Shown here: piece by piece, positions 41,056-48,456 of the stretch
Layout: each line of letters starts with the position of its first letter
Numbering within the stretch: the stretch's first letter is position 1
DNA from: Chromatiaceae bacterium
GTDB taxonomy: Bacteria; Pseudomonadota; Gammaproteobacteria; Chromatiales; Chromatiaceae
Length of the DNA: 64,000 bases
Assembly: GCA_024639005.1 (NCBI GenBank)
Contig: JAHEJD010000002.1
Span: 49,330 to 113,329, forward strand
Direction of reading: 5' to 3'
Notes under the pieces: model-generated
Seen by the model: only the letters and a program-made list of their open reading frames with translations
The model's database searches: none
Told to the model about the DNA's origin: nothing
Position numbers and translations under genes: made by a program

Positions 41056-42116
41056 ATGTCCTTCTCCTCGCTGGCTTCTGCCTGGCGTTTTCTCGCGAGT
41101 GCGGCGGAACCGAGGCCGATTGCCGCACCCGCGACCACGGCCGCTCCCAGCGCCGCCGGGGTGCCCCATCTACCTGCGGACAAGGGCTCGTAGAATGCGC
41201 CCTTGTCCCAGAAATTTGGCTCCGAGCAACCGATGCAGCCATGCCCGGCCTGGATCGGAAAACTTACGCTATCGTTCCATTTGGCGGTCGCGCAGGCGTT
41301 GTACGTAGTCGGGCCCTTACAGCCCAATTTGAACAGACACCAGCCCTTGCGCGCGCCCTCGTCGTCGAAGGTATCGGCAAACTGGCCGCGCTCGTAGAAC
41401 GGCCGCCGGTAGCAGCGATCGTGGATGGTCTGACCGAAGAACACCATCGGCCGGTTCAGGCTGTCCAGTTCGGGCAGGCGTCCAAAGGTCAGGTAATGCG
41501 CCAGCACACCGGTGATCACCGTCGGGATCGGCGGGCAACCCGGCACGTTCACGATCGGCTTGTCGGTGATGATCTCAGACACGCCCACCGCCCCGGTCGG
41601 GTTCGGATTGGCGTGTGGAATACCGCCGAAGGCCGCACAGGTGCCGACGGAGATGATCGCTGCGGCACCTGCCGCGACATCCTCCAGCATCGACAGATTG
41701 GTTATACCCGCGATGGTCGAATAGATACCGTCGTCTTTCAGCGGGATGGAACCGTCGACCACCAGCAGGTACTCGCCTTCGTTCTCCTGCATCGCCGCTT
41801 CGCGCGCGTGCTCGGCGGCATCGCCGGCGGCGGCCTGCAGGGTGTGATGATAATCGAGTGAGATGTGATCGAAGATCAGGCCCTCGATGGTCGGTGCATG
41901 GCTGCGGGTCAGCGATTCCGTACAGCCCGTGCACTCCTGAAACGACAGCCAGATCACCGAGGGCCGGCGCGCCTGCTCCAGCGCGGCGGCAATCCGTGGG
42001 ATCATCAGCGGTGGCAGGGCCATCATCGAGGCCGTCGCCGCGCAGAACTTCATGAAACCGCGGCGCGAAACGCCGCGTTCACGCAGCCGCTCAGCCAGCG
42101 TCTTGTTATCCGTCAT
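41052..42116 (-). CDS. hynS: [NiFe] hydrogenase small subunit (Hyn type)
   Basis: The Fe-S electron-relay subunit, 354 residues. A twin-arginine signal (SRRGFMKFCAATAS, 17-30) directs the folded heterodimer to the periplasm. Proximal-cluster cysteines lie in ECTGCTES, then GTCAAFGG and VPGCPP; further cluster ligands follow in DRCYRR, CLFKLGCKGP and HGCIGCSEPNFWD. A C-terminal helix (about 322-344) anchors it to the membrane. It overlaps both neighbours by ATGA, so the operon is tightly coupled. Confidence 0.95.
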   Translation of the reverse strand: MTDNKTLAERLRERGVSRRGFMKFCAATASMMALPPLMIPRIAAALEQARRPSVIWLSFQECTGCTESLTRSHAPTIEGLIFDHISLDYHHTLQAAAGDAAEHAREAAMQENEGEYLLVVDGSIPLKDDGIYSTIAGITNLSMLEDVAAGAAAIISVGTCAAFGGIPHANPNPTGAVGVSEIITDKPIVNVPGCPPIPTVITGVLAHYLTFGRLPELDSLNRPMVFFGQTIHDRCYRRPFYERGQFADTFDDEGARKGWCLFKLGCKGPTTYNACATAKWNDSVSFPIQAGHGCIGCSEPNFWDKGAFYEPLSAGRWGTPAALGAAVVAGAAIGLGSAALARKRQAEASEEKDI

Positions 42117-42556
42117 TGGACATCCTCTGTTGGGGCAGCAGAAAAATCCCGGTTGGCCCGGCGCAGGGACGCCAGGCTGTCCGCCAGGTCGTCCGCCGGT
42201 GTGATCAGCAGGTCGGGGATGCGCGCGATCTGCAGATGCAGGGTCAAGCGCCGCTGCTCGGCATCCAGATATTCGACCAGCCAGACCCCGGCGAATGCGG
42301 TCTCCTGGACCAGCGTGGGACCGAAGGCCTCCACCGTGGCGTTGACCTCACCGCGTCCAAGGCGCTCGCGCAGATCCTGTTCATCCTGGGCACTGAACGG
42401 CATGGCGCCGAGATCGATGACGGTCTCGCTGCCGGACTCCTGGAGAGACTGCAGGGCCTGTTCGATCTGCCGCAACAGGGGCCAGACATTATCGGTCCGC
42501 AACGACTCATCCAGGCCGTCTTCCACCCGCACCGCGATCGACTCCAGATTGTCCAT
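42113..42556 (-). CDS. hupH: HupH/HyaF-type hydrogenase expression protein (single domain)
   Basis: A 147-residue protein related to the C-terminal domain of HupH/HyaF accessory proteins, which assist maturation of uptake hydrogenases. The signature GEVNATVEAFGPTLVQETAF, then GVWLVEYLDAEQRRLTLHLQ, is clear. Classical HupH is about twice this length with two related domains, so this is a one-domain form. It is first in the operon, overlapping hynS by 4 bases (ATGA). Confidence 0.82.
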   Translation of the reverse strand: MDNLESIAVRVEDGLDESLRTDNVWPLLRQIEQALQSLQESGSETVIDLGAMPFSAQDEQDLRERLGRGEVNATVEAFGPTLVQETAFAGVWLVEYLDAEQRRLTLHLQIARIPDLLITPADDLADSLASLRRANRDFSAAPTEDVQ

Positions 42557-42591
42557 AGAGTGAGACCGTCCGTTCCCCTAACGCTCTTTAA

Positions 42592-42632
42592 ATTTAAGTA
42601 GAATCTCGGTCGGACGTCATGATCTGGGTCAA
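42592..42632 (-). promoter_or_regulatory. FNR-like promoter of the hupH-hynS-isp1-isp2-hynL operon
   Basis: On the minus strand TTGACCCAGATCAT (42632-42619) matches the FNR half-site consensus TTGAT-N4-ATCAA at 8 of 10 positions. About 22 bases further lies a weak AT-rich -10 (TTAAAT, 42597-42592). The box would be centred near -41, the class II activator position. This suggests activation under low oxygen, as reported for the hyn operon of Thiocapsa. Confidence 0.55.
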
Positions 42633-42662
42633 CGAACTAACGCCTGCCCCGGGCAATAATGA

Positions 42663-43127
42663 TTAGCGCCAGCGAGCCGCCAGGGCCAGCGCCATCTCGG
42701 CCACCGGTCCAATGGTCGCGGCTACCACGGCGCTGGGAAAATCACCCCAGTCCAGCGACGCTGGCTCGACGCCGATCAACGCACGACGCTGCGGAAAGGT
42801 GCCCGAGAGACGGGCGATGTCGAACAGATCCATCAGGCTGACCTCATGCACGCTGTGCCGGTTGCCGGTGAGGTAGCGATCCATATCCTCCCCCTCGAGG
42901 CAACGCACAGTGCCGGCGGGCTCGCCGAAGCGTGCTGCATCAACGATAATGAGATTGTCATGTTCGGCAATCGGTTCGGCGAGCGTGAAGCTCAGGGTGC
43001 CGCCGTCGAGGAAGGTCACGCCGGGCGTATCGGGGTGATGTTCCTGGAGATACCACGCGACGTGGACGCCGACGCCCTCGTCGGTGAGAAGATTGTTACC
43101 GATGCCCAGTATGAGCGTTGTGCGCAT
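42663..43127 (-). CDS. hydrogenase maturation protease (HupD/HynD family)
   Basis: The endopeptidase that trims the C-terminus of the large subunit after nickel insertion. The 154-residue protein shows the Ni-recognition elements GIGNNLLTDEGVGVH (Glu near 17) and LIIVDAARFGEPAG (Asp near 63), with a third region near RHSVHEVSLMDL. The ATG at 43127 gives the usual N-terminus, but a GTG six codons upstream is possible. It is 107 bases upstream of hupH on the same strand and divergent from hypC. Confidence 0.9.
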   Translation of the reverse strand: MRTTLILGIGNNLLTDEGVGVHVAWYLQEHHPDTPGVTFLDGGTLSFTLAEPIAEHDNLIIVDAARFGEPAGTVRCLEGEDMDRYLTGNRHSVHEVSLMDLFDIARLSGTFPQRRALIGVEPASLDWGDFPSAVVAATIGPVAEMALALAARWR

Positions 43128-43180
43128 AAGATCACGACCTGTCACATCGAGGGTCTTTTGAAAAGGTAAGCTAACAGATC

Positions 43181-43429
43181 ATGTGTCTTGGCATCCCGAT
43201 GCAGATCAAGCAGATCGACGGCTTCAACGCGCGCTGTGAGGCGAAGGGTGTCGAGCGCGACGTCGGTCTGTTCATGCTGCAGCATGAAGCGCTAACGCAC
43301 GGCGACTTCGTCGTCGTGCACCTCGGCTACGCGATACAAAAGGTGTCGCCGGAAGAGGCCGCGGCCGCGTGGGAGATCTATGACGAAATGCTTGCCAGAG
43401 AGTCCCAACAGGGCAGCGGGCATGCATGA
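43181..43429 (+). CDS. hypC: hydrogenase maturation chaperone HypC
   Basis: A small chaperone (82 residues) that works with HypD in building the Fe(CN)2CO group and hands it to the large-subunit precursor. The essential N-terminal MCLGIP motif (C2) and the beta-barrel core HGDFVVVHLGYAIQKV are present. Its end overlaps hypA by 8 bases. hypD, hypE and hypF are not in the window and must be elsewhere if the hydrogenase is active. Confidence 0.95.
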   Translation: MCLGIPMQIKQIDGFNARCEAKGVERDVGLFMLQHEALTHGDFVVVHLGYAIQKVSPEEAAAAWEIYDEMLARESQQGSGHA

Positions 43430-43778
43430 ACTCGCGGTCTGCCAGGGCCTGATGACCCAGGTCGAGCAGATCGCGCGGCGCGAGAACGCCGAGCAGGTCA
43501 CCCGCATCCTGCTGAGCATCGGGCCATTGTCAGGGGTCGAGGCGCAGCTGCTGGCCGATGCCTACCCGATTGCGGCCGCCGGTACAGTAGCCGAGGGCGC
43601 GCAGCTGGAGATCGAGCAGCTGCCGATTCGGGTGAAGTGCCTGACCTGCAGTGAAGAGACCGAGGCCACCGCGAATAGACTGCTGTGCGGCGCCTGTGGA
43701 GATTACCGAACCCGACTCCTGAGTGGCGACGAGCTGCTGCTCATGAGCCTCGAACTGGAGAGGCGACAGCACGCCTGA
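43422..43778 (+). CDS. hypA: hydrogenase nickel incorporation protein HypA
   Basis: A metallochaperone delivering nickel with HypB. It is 118 residues with the Ni-binding N-terminus MHELAVCQGL (His2) and a zinc site formed by CLTC and CGAC (near 73-95). The ATG at 43422, inside the end of hypC, is chosen because nickel binding requires MHE at the N-terminus. Confidence 0.94.
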   Translation: MHELAVCQGLMTQVEQIARRENAEQVTRILLSIGPLSGVEAQLLADAYPIAAAGTVAEGAQLEIEQLPIRVKCLTCSEETEATANRLLCGACGDYRTRLLSGDELLLMSLELERRQHA

Positions 43779-43788
43779 GGACCTGCGC

Positions 43789-44652
43789 ATGTGTGATACC
43801 TGTGGATGTAACGTCACCGACGGCAACCGACACCTGATCGAGGGTGACGGCAAACTCGCACGCACGGAATCCGGCAGCGAGGCGATCTCGGTCTTGCAGG
43901 GCCTGCTGAGCGAGAATGACCGCACCGCGGCACATAACCGCGAGCACTTCGACCGCCACCGCGTCCTGGCGGTCAATCTGATGTCGTCGCCAGGCTCGGG
44001 CAAGACCCGGCTGCTCGAGGAGACCATCACCCTGCTCGGCGACTCGCTGCGCATCGCGGTGATCGAGGGCGACCTCGAGACCGAGAACGACGCCCAGCGC
44101 ATTCGCGACAAAGGGGTCGCGGCGGTCCAGATCACCACCGGCACCGCCTGTCATCTAGACGCCCATATGGTGCACGAGGCGCTGCATGCGCTGACGCTGG
44201 ACGACATCGACGTCCTGTTCATCGAGAATGTCGGCAACCTGGTCTGCCCGGCCAGCTTCGATCTCGGCCAGCACCGCAATGTCACGCTGCTGTCGGTGAC
44301 CGAGGGTGACGACAAGCCGGCCAAGTATCCGGTGATGTTCCGCGCCTCAGATCTCATGCTGATCAGCAAGTCCGATCTGCTCGGGGTGCTCGACGACTTC
44401 GTGCCGGAAAAAGCGGAGCGTCATTTGCGCGAGCTGGCGAGCACCGCATCTGTGCATACGCTGTCGGCGCGCAGCGGTGACGGCATGCAACGCTGGCTCG
44501 ACTGGCTGCGCAGCGAGCATGCAGCGGCGCAGACACGTGCCGTGAACGGCGAGACGCTGCGCCCGGCGATCCAGCCGGACGGCCAGCGGATGCACGCGCA
44601 CGAACCCACCCGACAGCATCACCATGACGGACATCACCATGGCCATGACTGA
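43789..44652 (+). CDS. hypB: hydrogenase nickel incorporation GTPase HypB
   Basis: A SIMIBI-class GTPase (287 residues) that powers nickel insertion. It has an N-terminal high-affinity metal motif CDTCGC (2-7), a P-loop SSPGSGKT (about 66-73) and a base-recognition SKSDLL. A histidine-rich extension sits at the C-terminus (HHHDGHHHGHD), an unusual place, since His stretches of HypB are normally N-terminal. This tail probably stores or buffers nickel. It follows hypA by 10 bases. Confidence 0.95.
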   Translation: MCDTCGCNVTDGNRHLIEGDGKLARTESGSEAISVLQGLLSENDRTAAHNREHFDRHRVLAVNLMSSPGSGKTRLLEETITLLGDSLRIAVIEGDLETENDAQRIRDKGVAAVQITTGTACHLDAHMVHEALHALTLDDIDVLFIENVGNLVCPASFDLGQHRNVTLLSVTEGDDKPAKYPVMFRASDLMLISKSDLLGVLDDFVPEKAERHLRELASTASVHTLSARSGDGMQRWLDWLRSEHAAAQTRAVNGETLRPAIQPDGQRMHAHEPTRQHHHDGHHHGHD

Positions 44653-44688
44653 GGCCCAACTTTCGCTCCCTAACCCCACGGCAGAGAT

Positions 44689-45210
44689 ATGAGTGAAGAA
44701 CGAGAATTCCTCCCGCTCGACCTGGCCCTGATGACCATCTCGGACTCGCGCACTGCGGCAGACGACAAATCGGGTGCCATGCTCAAGCGATTGACCACTG
44801 AGGCCGGTCACCAGATTCACGAACAATGCATCGTGCGCGATGACATCTACCAGATCCGCGCCGCAGTCTCGCGCTGGATCGCCGATCCGGCAGTCCAGGC
44901 GGTGATCACCACGGGCGGCACCGGCATCACCGGCCGTGACGGGACACCGGAGGCGGTGCAACCGCTGCTCGACAAGGTGATCGACGGCTTCGGCGAGATG
45001 TTCCGGGTGATCTCCTACGAGCTGATCGGCACCTCGACCATGCAATCCCGGGCGCTGGCCGGGGTGGCCAACGGCACCTTCGTGTTCTGCCTGCCGGGCT
45101 CGTCCGGCGCCTGCAAGGACGCCTGGAGCAAACTGATCTCGCATCAGCTGGACTACCGGACGCGGCCGTGTAACCTGGTCGAACTGATGCCACGGCTGCT
45201 CGAGCGCTGA
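44689..45210 (+). CDS. moaB: molybdenum cofactor biosynthesis protein MoaB
   Basis: A MogA/MoaB-fold protein (173 residues) linked to molybdopterin adenylylation. The motifs LMTISDSRTAADDKSG, TTGGTGITGRDGTPEA and CLPGSSGACKDAW are intact. It follows hypB by 36 bases, which suggests co-transcription, although no molybdoenzyme gene is visible nearby. It is convergent with the CLC gene. Confidence 0.92.
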   Translation: MSEEREFLPLDLALMTISDSRTAADDKSGAMLKRLTTEAGHQIHEQCIVRDDIYQIRAAVSRWIADPAVQAVITTGGTGITGRDGTPEAVQPLLDKVIDGFGEMFRVISYELIGTSTMQSRALAGVANGTFVFCLPGSSGACKDAWSKLISHQLDYRTRPCNLVELMPRLLER

Positions 45211-45261
45211 TACGCCGAATAACCTCGGATTCGGTGCTACAGGCTTCCGGTGCGATGCGCG

Positions 45262-47022
45262 CTAGCGGTAAGACTTCTCGACCGTCTCGGGGGTGATAAT
45301 CCCGTACACGCGACGGATGCCGGGCGCCGTCATACGCTGCACCACGAGTGCCTCTGCGCCACGTTCCTCAAACAGCGTCCAGGCCTCTTGCAGGCTGGCC
45401 TGCAGCTCGATCTGTGCCACCTCCAGCCGCTTTGCCGGGATCGCCATCAGATCGATCGCGGCGGACTCAGGGCTATGGGCCGGCGATTGCACATATTTCG
45501 CCAGCTCGACGGCCGGCATCAGTACCTGATCGCTGGACTCGTGGTCGATCAACAGATAGTCGGGCTGCCCTCCCAGGATGCGCGCTGCCTCGGCGGCATC
45601 CAGCACGCTGGCCACGCGCACGACGCCGCGATTCATTACGCTCGCCACACCGACGCGACGCAGTGTCTGCAACACCGGGTTGGTTGCATAGTCGAGGCCG
45701 CTGGCCCGCAGCATGCTCAAGAAAAGGGAATCCTTGCCAAACAGCGCACTGGCCGTCAGGCCGGCCACCACCACCGCCAACATCCCCGGCAGGATGATCG
45801 CCGGATTATCGGTAAGCTCCAGCATCGCCGTCAGTGCCGCGAGCGGCGCCTGCAGACTGCCGGACATCATCGCGCCCATACCCAGCAGCGCGTAAAAGCC
45901 GACCGGGCTCTCGAGCCCGAGCGGCACCAGCAATGCCACCTTGGCCATGAGCGCACCCAGCATCGCACCGATGAACAGCGACGGCCCGATCATGCCGCCG
46001 GGCACGCCCAAGCCGATGCACACCGCAGTGGCCAACAGCTTGCCGGCCATCAGTGCCAGCAGCATGGTCACCGCGAACCCGCCGTTTAGGGCCAGCTCGA
46101 CGGAATCGTAGCCAATGCCCATCAGTTCGGGCAGCAGCCAACCGAAAGCGCCGGCCAAGACGCCAGCGAGCAGCATGCGCCACCAGATCGGCAATGGGCG
46201 TGCGTGGCTGGCAACCGTCTGCACCGCATGAATGAAGGCCGCCGAAACGCCACCGGCCACGACACCCAGAACCAATACCAGCGCCAGCTCGTGCAGCGCA
46301 CCAATATGCATCGCCGGTACAGTGAAGGCGGGTGCATCGCCGAACACAAAGTTCGACAGCGTGGTGGCGCTGACAGCGGCGAGGATCACTGGGATGAAGC
46401 TGGCAACGGTGTATTCCATCATCACCACCTCCAGCGCAAACACCACCCCTGCCAGCGGGGTGTTGAAGGACGCGGCGATCCCGGCCGCGGCACCACAACC
46501 GACCAGGGCGCGAATCACGTTGTTCGGCAGCCCCAGGTGCTGCGCGAGCAGGCTGCCTGACGATGCGCCCAGAAAGGCATGCGGAGCCTCGCGCCCGACC
46601 GAGTGGCCGCCGATGATGGCGAATGCCGCGCCGAAGAACTGCAGCAGAAAGCTGCGCGCGGTGAAACGCCCCTGGTGATAGGCCATGCGTTCCATGACGC
46701 TGGCGACCCCCAGTAGTGTGACGCCCTTCGCCACCCAGCGAAACATCGCGGCCAGAAGAACGGCCGCCAGCAAGGGCAGCAACAGGCGTCCCCATCCGGG
46801 CAGGGCCTCGTAGTTCTCCGAGCCATTACCCGGCAGTATGGTTTCCTGTATGCCCTCGACGAAAAGACGGAACAGCACGATCACGCCGCCCGCCAGCAGG
46901 CCGGTCAGCAGTCCGAGAAAGGCCAGCGGCAGCAGCGCATCCGGTCGGGCGAGGTGGATACGCGATTCGTCCAGGCGCTCGGACCAGGTCGCGCTGATCT
47001 TGCGTAGCCGGTGCAGCTTCAT
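45262..47022 (-). CDS. CLC-family chloride channel/transporter with CBS domains
   Basis: A 586-residue membrane protein of the CLC superfamily (about 10-11 helices between 30 and 430) followed by two CBS-like domains (about 445-580) that may bind nucleotides. The helix F motif reads GREAP (143-147): the gating glutamate E145 is kept but the usual following Gly is Ala. The GVPGGMIGPSLFIGAMLG element corresponds to GxFxP. The GSGIP serine motif is not recognisable. It could be an anion channel or an anion/proton antiporter. Confidence 0.88.
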   Translation of the reverse strand: MKLHRLRKISATWSERLDESRIHLARPDALLPLAFLGLLTGLLAGGVIVLFRLFVEGIQETILPGNGSENYEALPGWGRLLLPLLAAVLLAAMFRWVAKGVTLLGVASVMERMAYHQGRFTARSFLLQFFGAAFAIIGGHSVGREAPHAFLGASSGSLLAQHLGLPNNVIRALVGCGAAAGIAASFNTPLAGVVFALEVVMMEYTVASFIPVILAAVSATTLSNFVFGDAPAFTVPAMHIGALHELALVLVLGVVAGGVSAAFIHAVQTVASHARPLPIWWRMLLAGVLAGAFGWLLPELMGIGYDSVELALNGGFAVTMLLALMAGKLLATAVCIGLGVPGGMIGPSLFIGAMLGALMAKVALLVPLGLESPVGFYALLGMGAMMSGSLQAPLAALTAMLELTDNPAIILPGMLAVVVAGLTASALFGKDSLFLSMLRASGLDYATNPVLQTLRRVGVASVMNRGVVRVASVLDAAEAARILGGQPDYLLIDHESSDQVLMPAVELAKYVQSPAHSPESAAIDLMAIPAKRLEVAQIELQASLQEAWTLFEERGAEALVVQRMTAPGIRRVYGIITPETVEKSYR

Positions 47023-47339
47023 AGCTCCGCGATTCTACGCGTTCTCACGGAACCCGTACCCATGGGCGTGCATGCCCACTGTCGCGCAGCGGCATCAGAC
47101 CATCATTAAATTCACAGCTGTTAAATCAGCATCTCCGCGATGTCCATCAACCCGCTGGAGCATTGGCCATCGTGTGCGAGATCTGATAATAAGGATGTTT
47201 GACGCCGCAAACGGCGCGAAGGAAACGGTATGCTACCGCGCCGAGCGGGCACACTCCGCGCTTACGCTGCGCAACAGGCGCCCTTTCGAGTCCCTCGATT
47301 GCGAGCAAACAACGACAAATATCTCTGGAGGAACAACAC
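47023..47339 (+). other. Divergent intergenic region between CLC and TRAP genes
   Basis: This 317-base gap separates the CLC gene (minus) from the TRAP solute receptor (plus). A possible promoter, TTGGCC (47163-47168), 18-base spacer, TAATAA (47187-47192), would give a leader of roughly 145 bases. I see no convincing reading frame, terminator or dyad operator otherwise. Confidence 0.45.
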
Positions 47340-48314
47340 ATGTTGAGCAAAGGTGCATTTTTCGGTTCGGCAACCCTGGTAGCGGCCCTCGGTCTGGGCG
47401 CGGCCATGACAGCCAGCGCCAACACCTTCATTACCATCGGGACCGGCGGCGTCACCGGCGTCTACTACCCGACCGGCGGCGCCATCTGCCGCCTGGTGAA
47501 CAAGGGCCGCAAGGAACACGGCATCCGCTGCTCGGTCGAGTCGACCGGCGGGTCGGTATACAACCTGAACACCATTCGTGCCGGCGAACTCGACATGGGC
47601 GTTGCGCAGTCCGACTGGCAGTATCATGCCTACAACGGGACCAGCAAGTTCGCGGACCAGGGCGCCAACAAGGATTTGCGTGCGGTATTTTCCGTGCACG
47701 CCGAGCCTTTCACGGTCGTTGCACGCAAGGACTCGGGAATCAAGACCTTCGATGACCTGAAGGGCAAGCGCGTCAACATCGGCAACCCGGGTTCCGGGCA
47801 GCGCGGCACCATGGAGGTCCTCATGGACGCCAAGGGCTGGACCAAGGACGACTTCACGCTGGTCTCCGAACTCAAGGCCGCAGAGCAGTCGCAGGCCCTA
47901 TGTGACAACAAGATCGACGCAATGATCTACACCGTGGGCCATCCCAACGGATCGATCAAGGAGGCAACCACCTCCTGCGACACCCTGCTGGTGAGCGTCA
48001 ATGGACCGGTTATCGAGAAGCTCGTTGGCGACAATGCGTACTACCGCATGGCGGTCATCCCGGGCGGCATGTATACCGGCAGTCCGGACGACACCACCAC
48101 CTTCGGCGTCGGCGCAACCTTTGTCTCATCGACCAATACCCCTCCGGACACGGTCTATTATGTCGTCAAGGGGGTGTTCGAAAACTTCGACAGCTTCCGC
48201 AAGCTGCATCCTGCATTCGCCAATCTGCAGAAAGAGCAGATGGTCAAAGATGGCCTGTCGGCCCCGCTGCATGACGGGGCGGCAAAATACTACAAGGAAG
48301 CCGGTCTGATGTAG
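47340..48314 (+). CDS. TAXI-family TRAP transporter solute-binding protein
   Basis: The periplasmic receptor (324 residues) of a TRAP transporter for an unknown organic acid or amino acid. A signal peptide (about 1-27, ending MTASANT) is followed by the TAXI signature [20 protein letters not shown] and an [10 protein letters not shown] ligand loop. GGAGG lies 8 bases before the ATG. TAXI receptors pair with a single fused permease, found next downstream. A long hairpin follows the stop. Confidence 0.93.
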   Translation: MLSKGAFFGSATLVAALGLGAAMTASANTFITIGTGGVTGVYYPTGGAICRLVNKGRKEHGIRCSVESTGGSVYNLNTIRAGELDMGVAQSDWQYHAYNGTSKFADQGANKDLRAVFSVHAEPFTVVARKDSGIKTFDDLKGKRVNIGNPGSGQRGTMEVLMDAKGWTKDDFTLVSELKAAEQSQALCDNKIDAMIYTVGHPNGSIKEATTSCDTLLVSVNGPVIEKLVGDNAYYRMAVIPGGMYTGSPDDTTTFGVGATFVSSTNTPPDTVYYVVKGVFENFDSFRKLHPAFANLQKEQMVKDGLSAPLHDGAAKYYKEAGLM

Positions 48315-48327
48315 ATACGGAGTGCGA

Positions 48328-48358
48328 CCCGATGTGACCGTCTGCCCGTCACATCGGG
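48328..48358 (+). other. Intercistronic hairpin between TRAP receptor and permease
   Basis: A perfect 11-bp stem (CCCGATGTGAC / GTCACATCGGG) with a 9-base loop lies 13 bases after the receptor stop and about 98 bases before the permease GTG. There is no T-run. It probably protects the receptor mRNA 3' end or causes partial termination, giving more receptor than permease. Confidence 0.65.
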
Positions 48359-48456
48359 GCCGGCCAAGGCGGCTCGCGGCGCTATAGCCGCCTCTGCGGC
48401 GACCATGGTGAATCGCGCTGCGCAATTGACACATCGTTTGCCGAGGGAGAAAGGCC

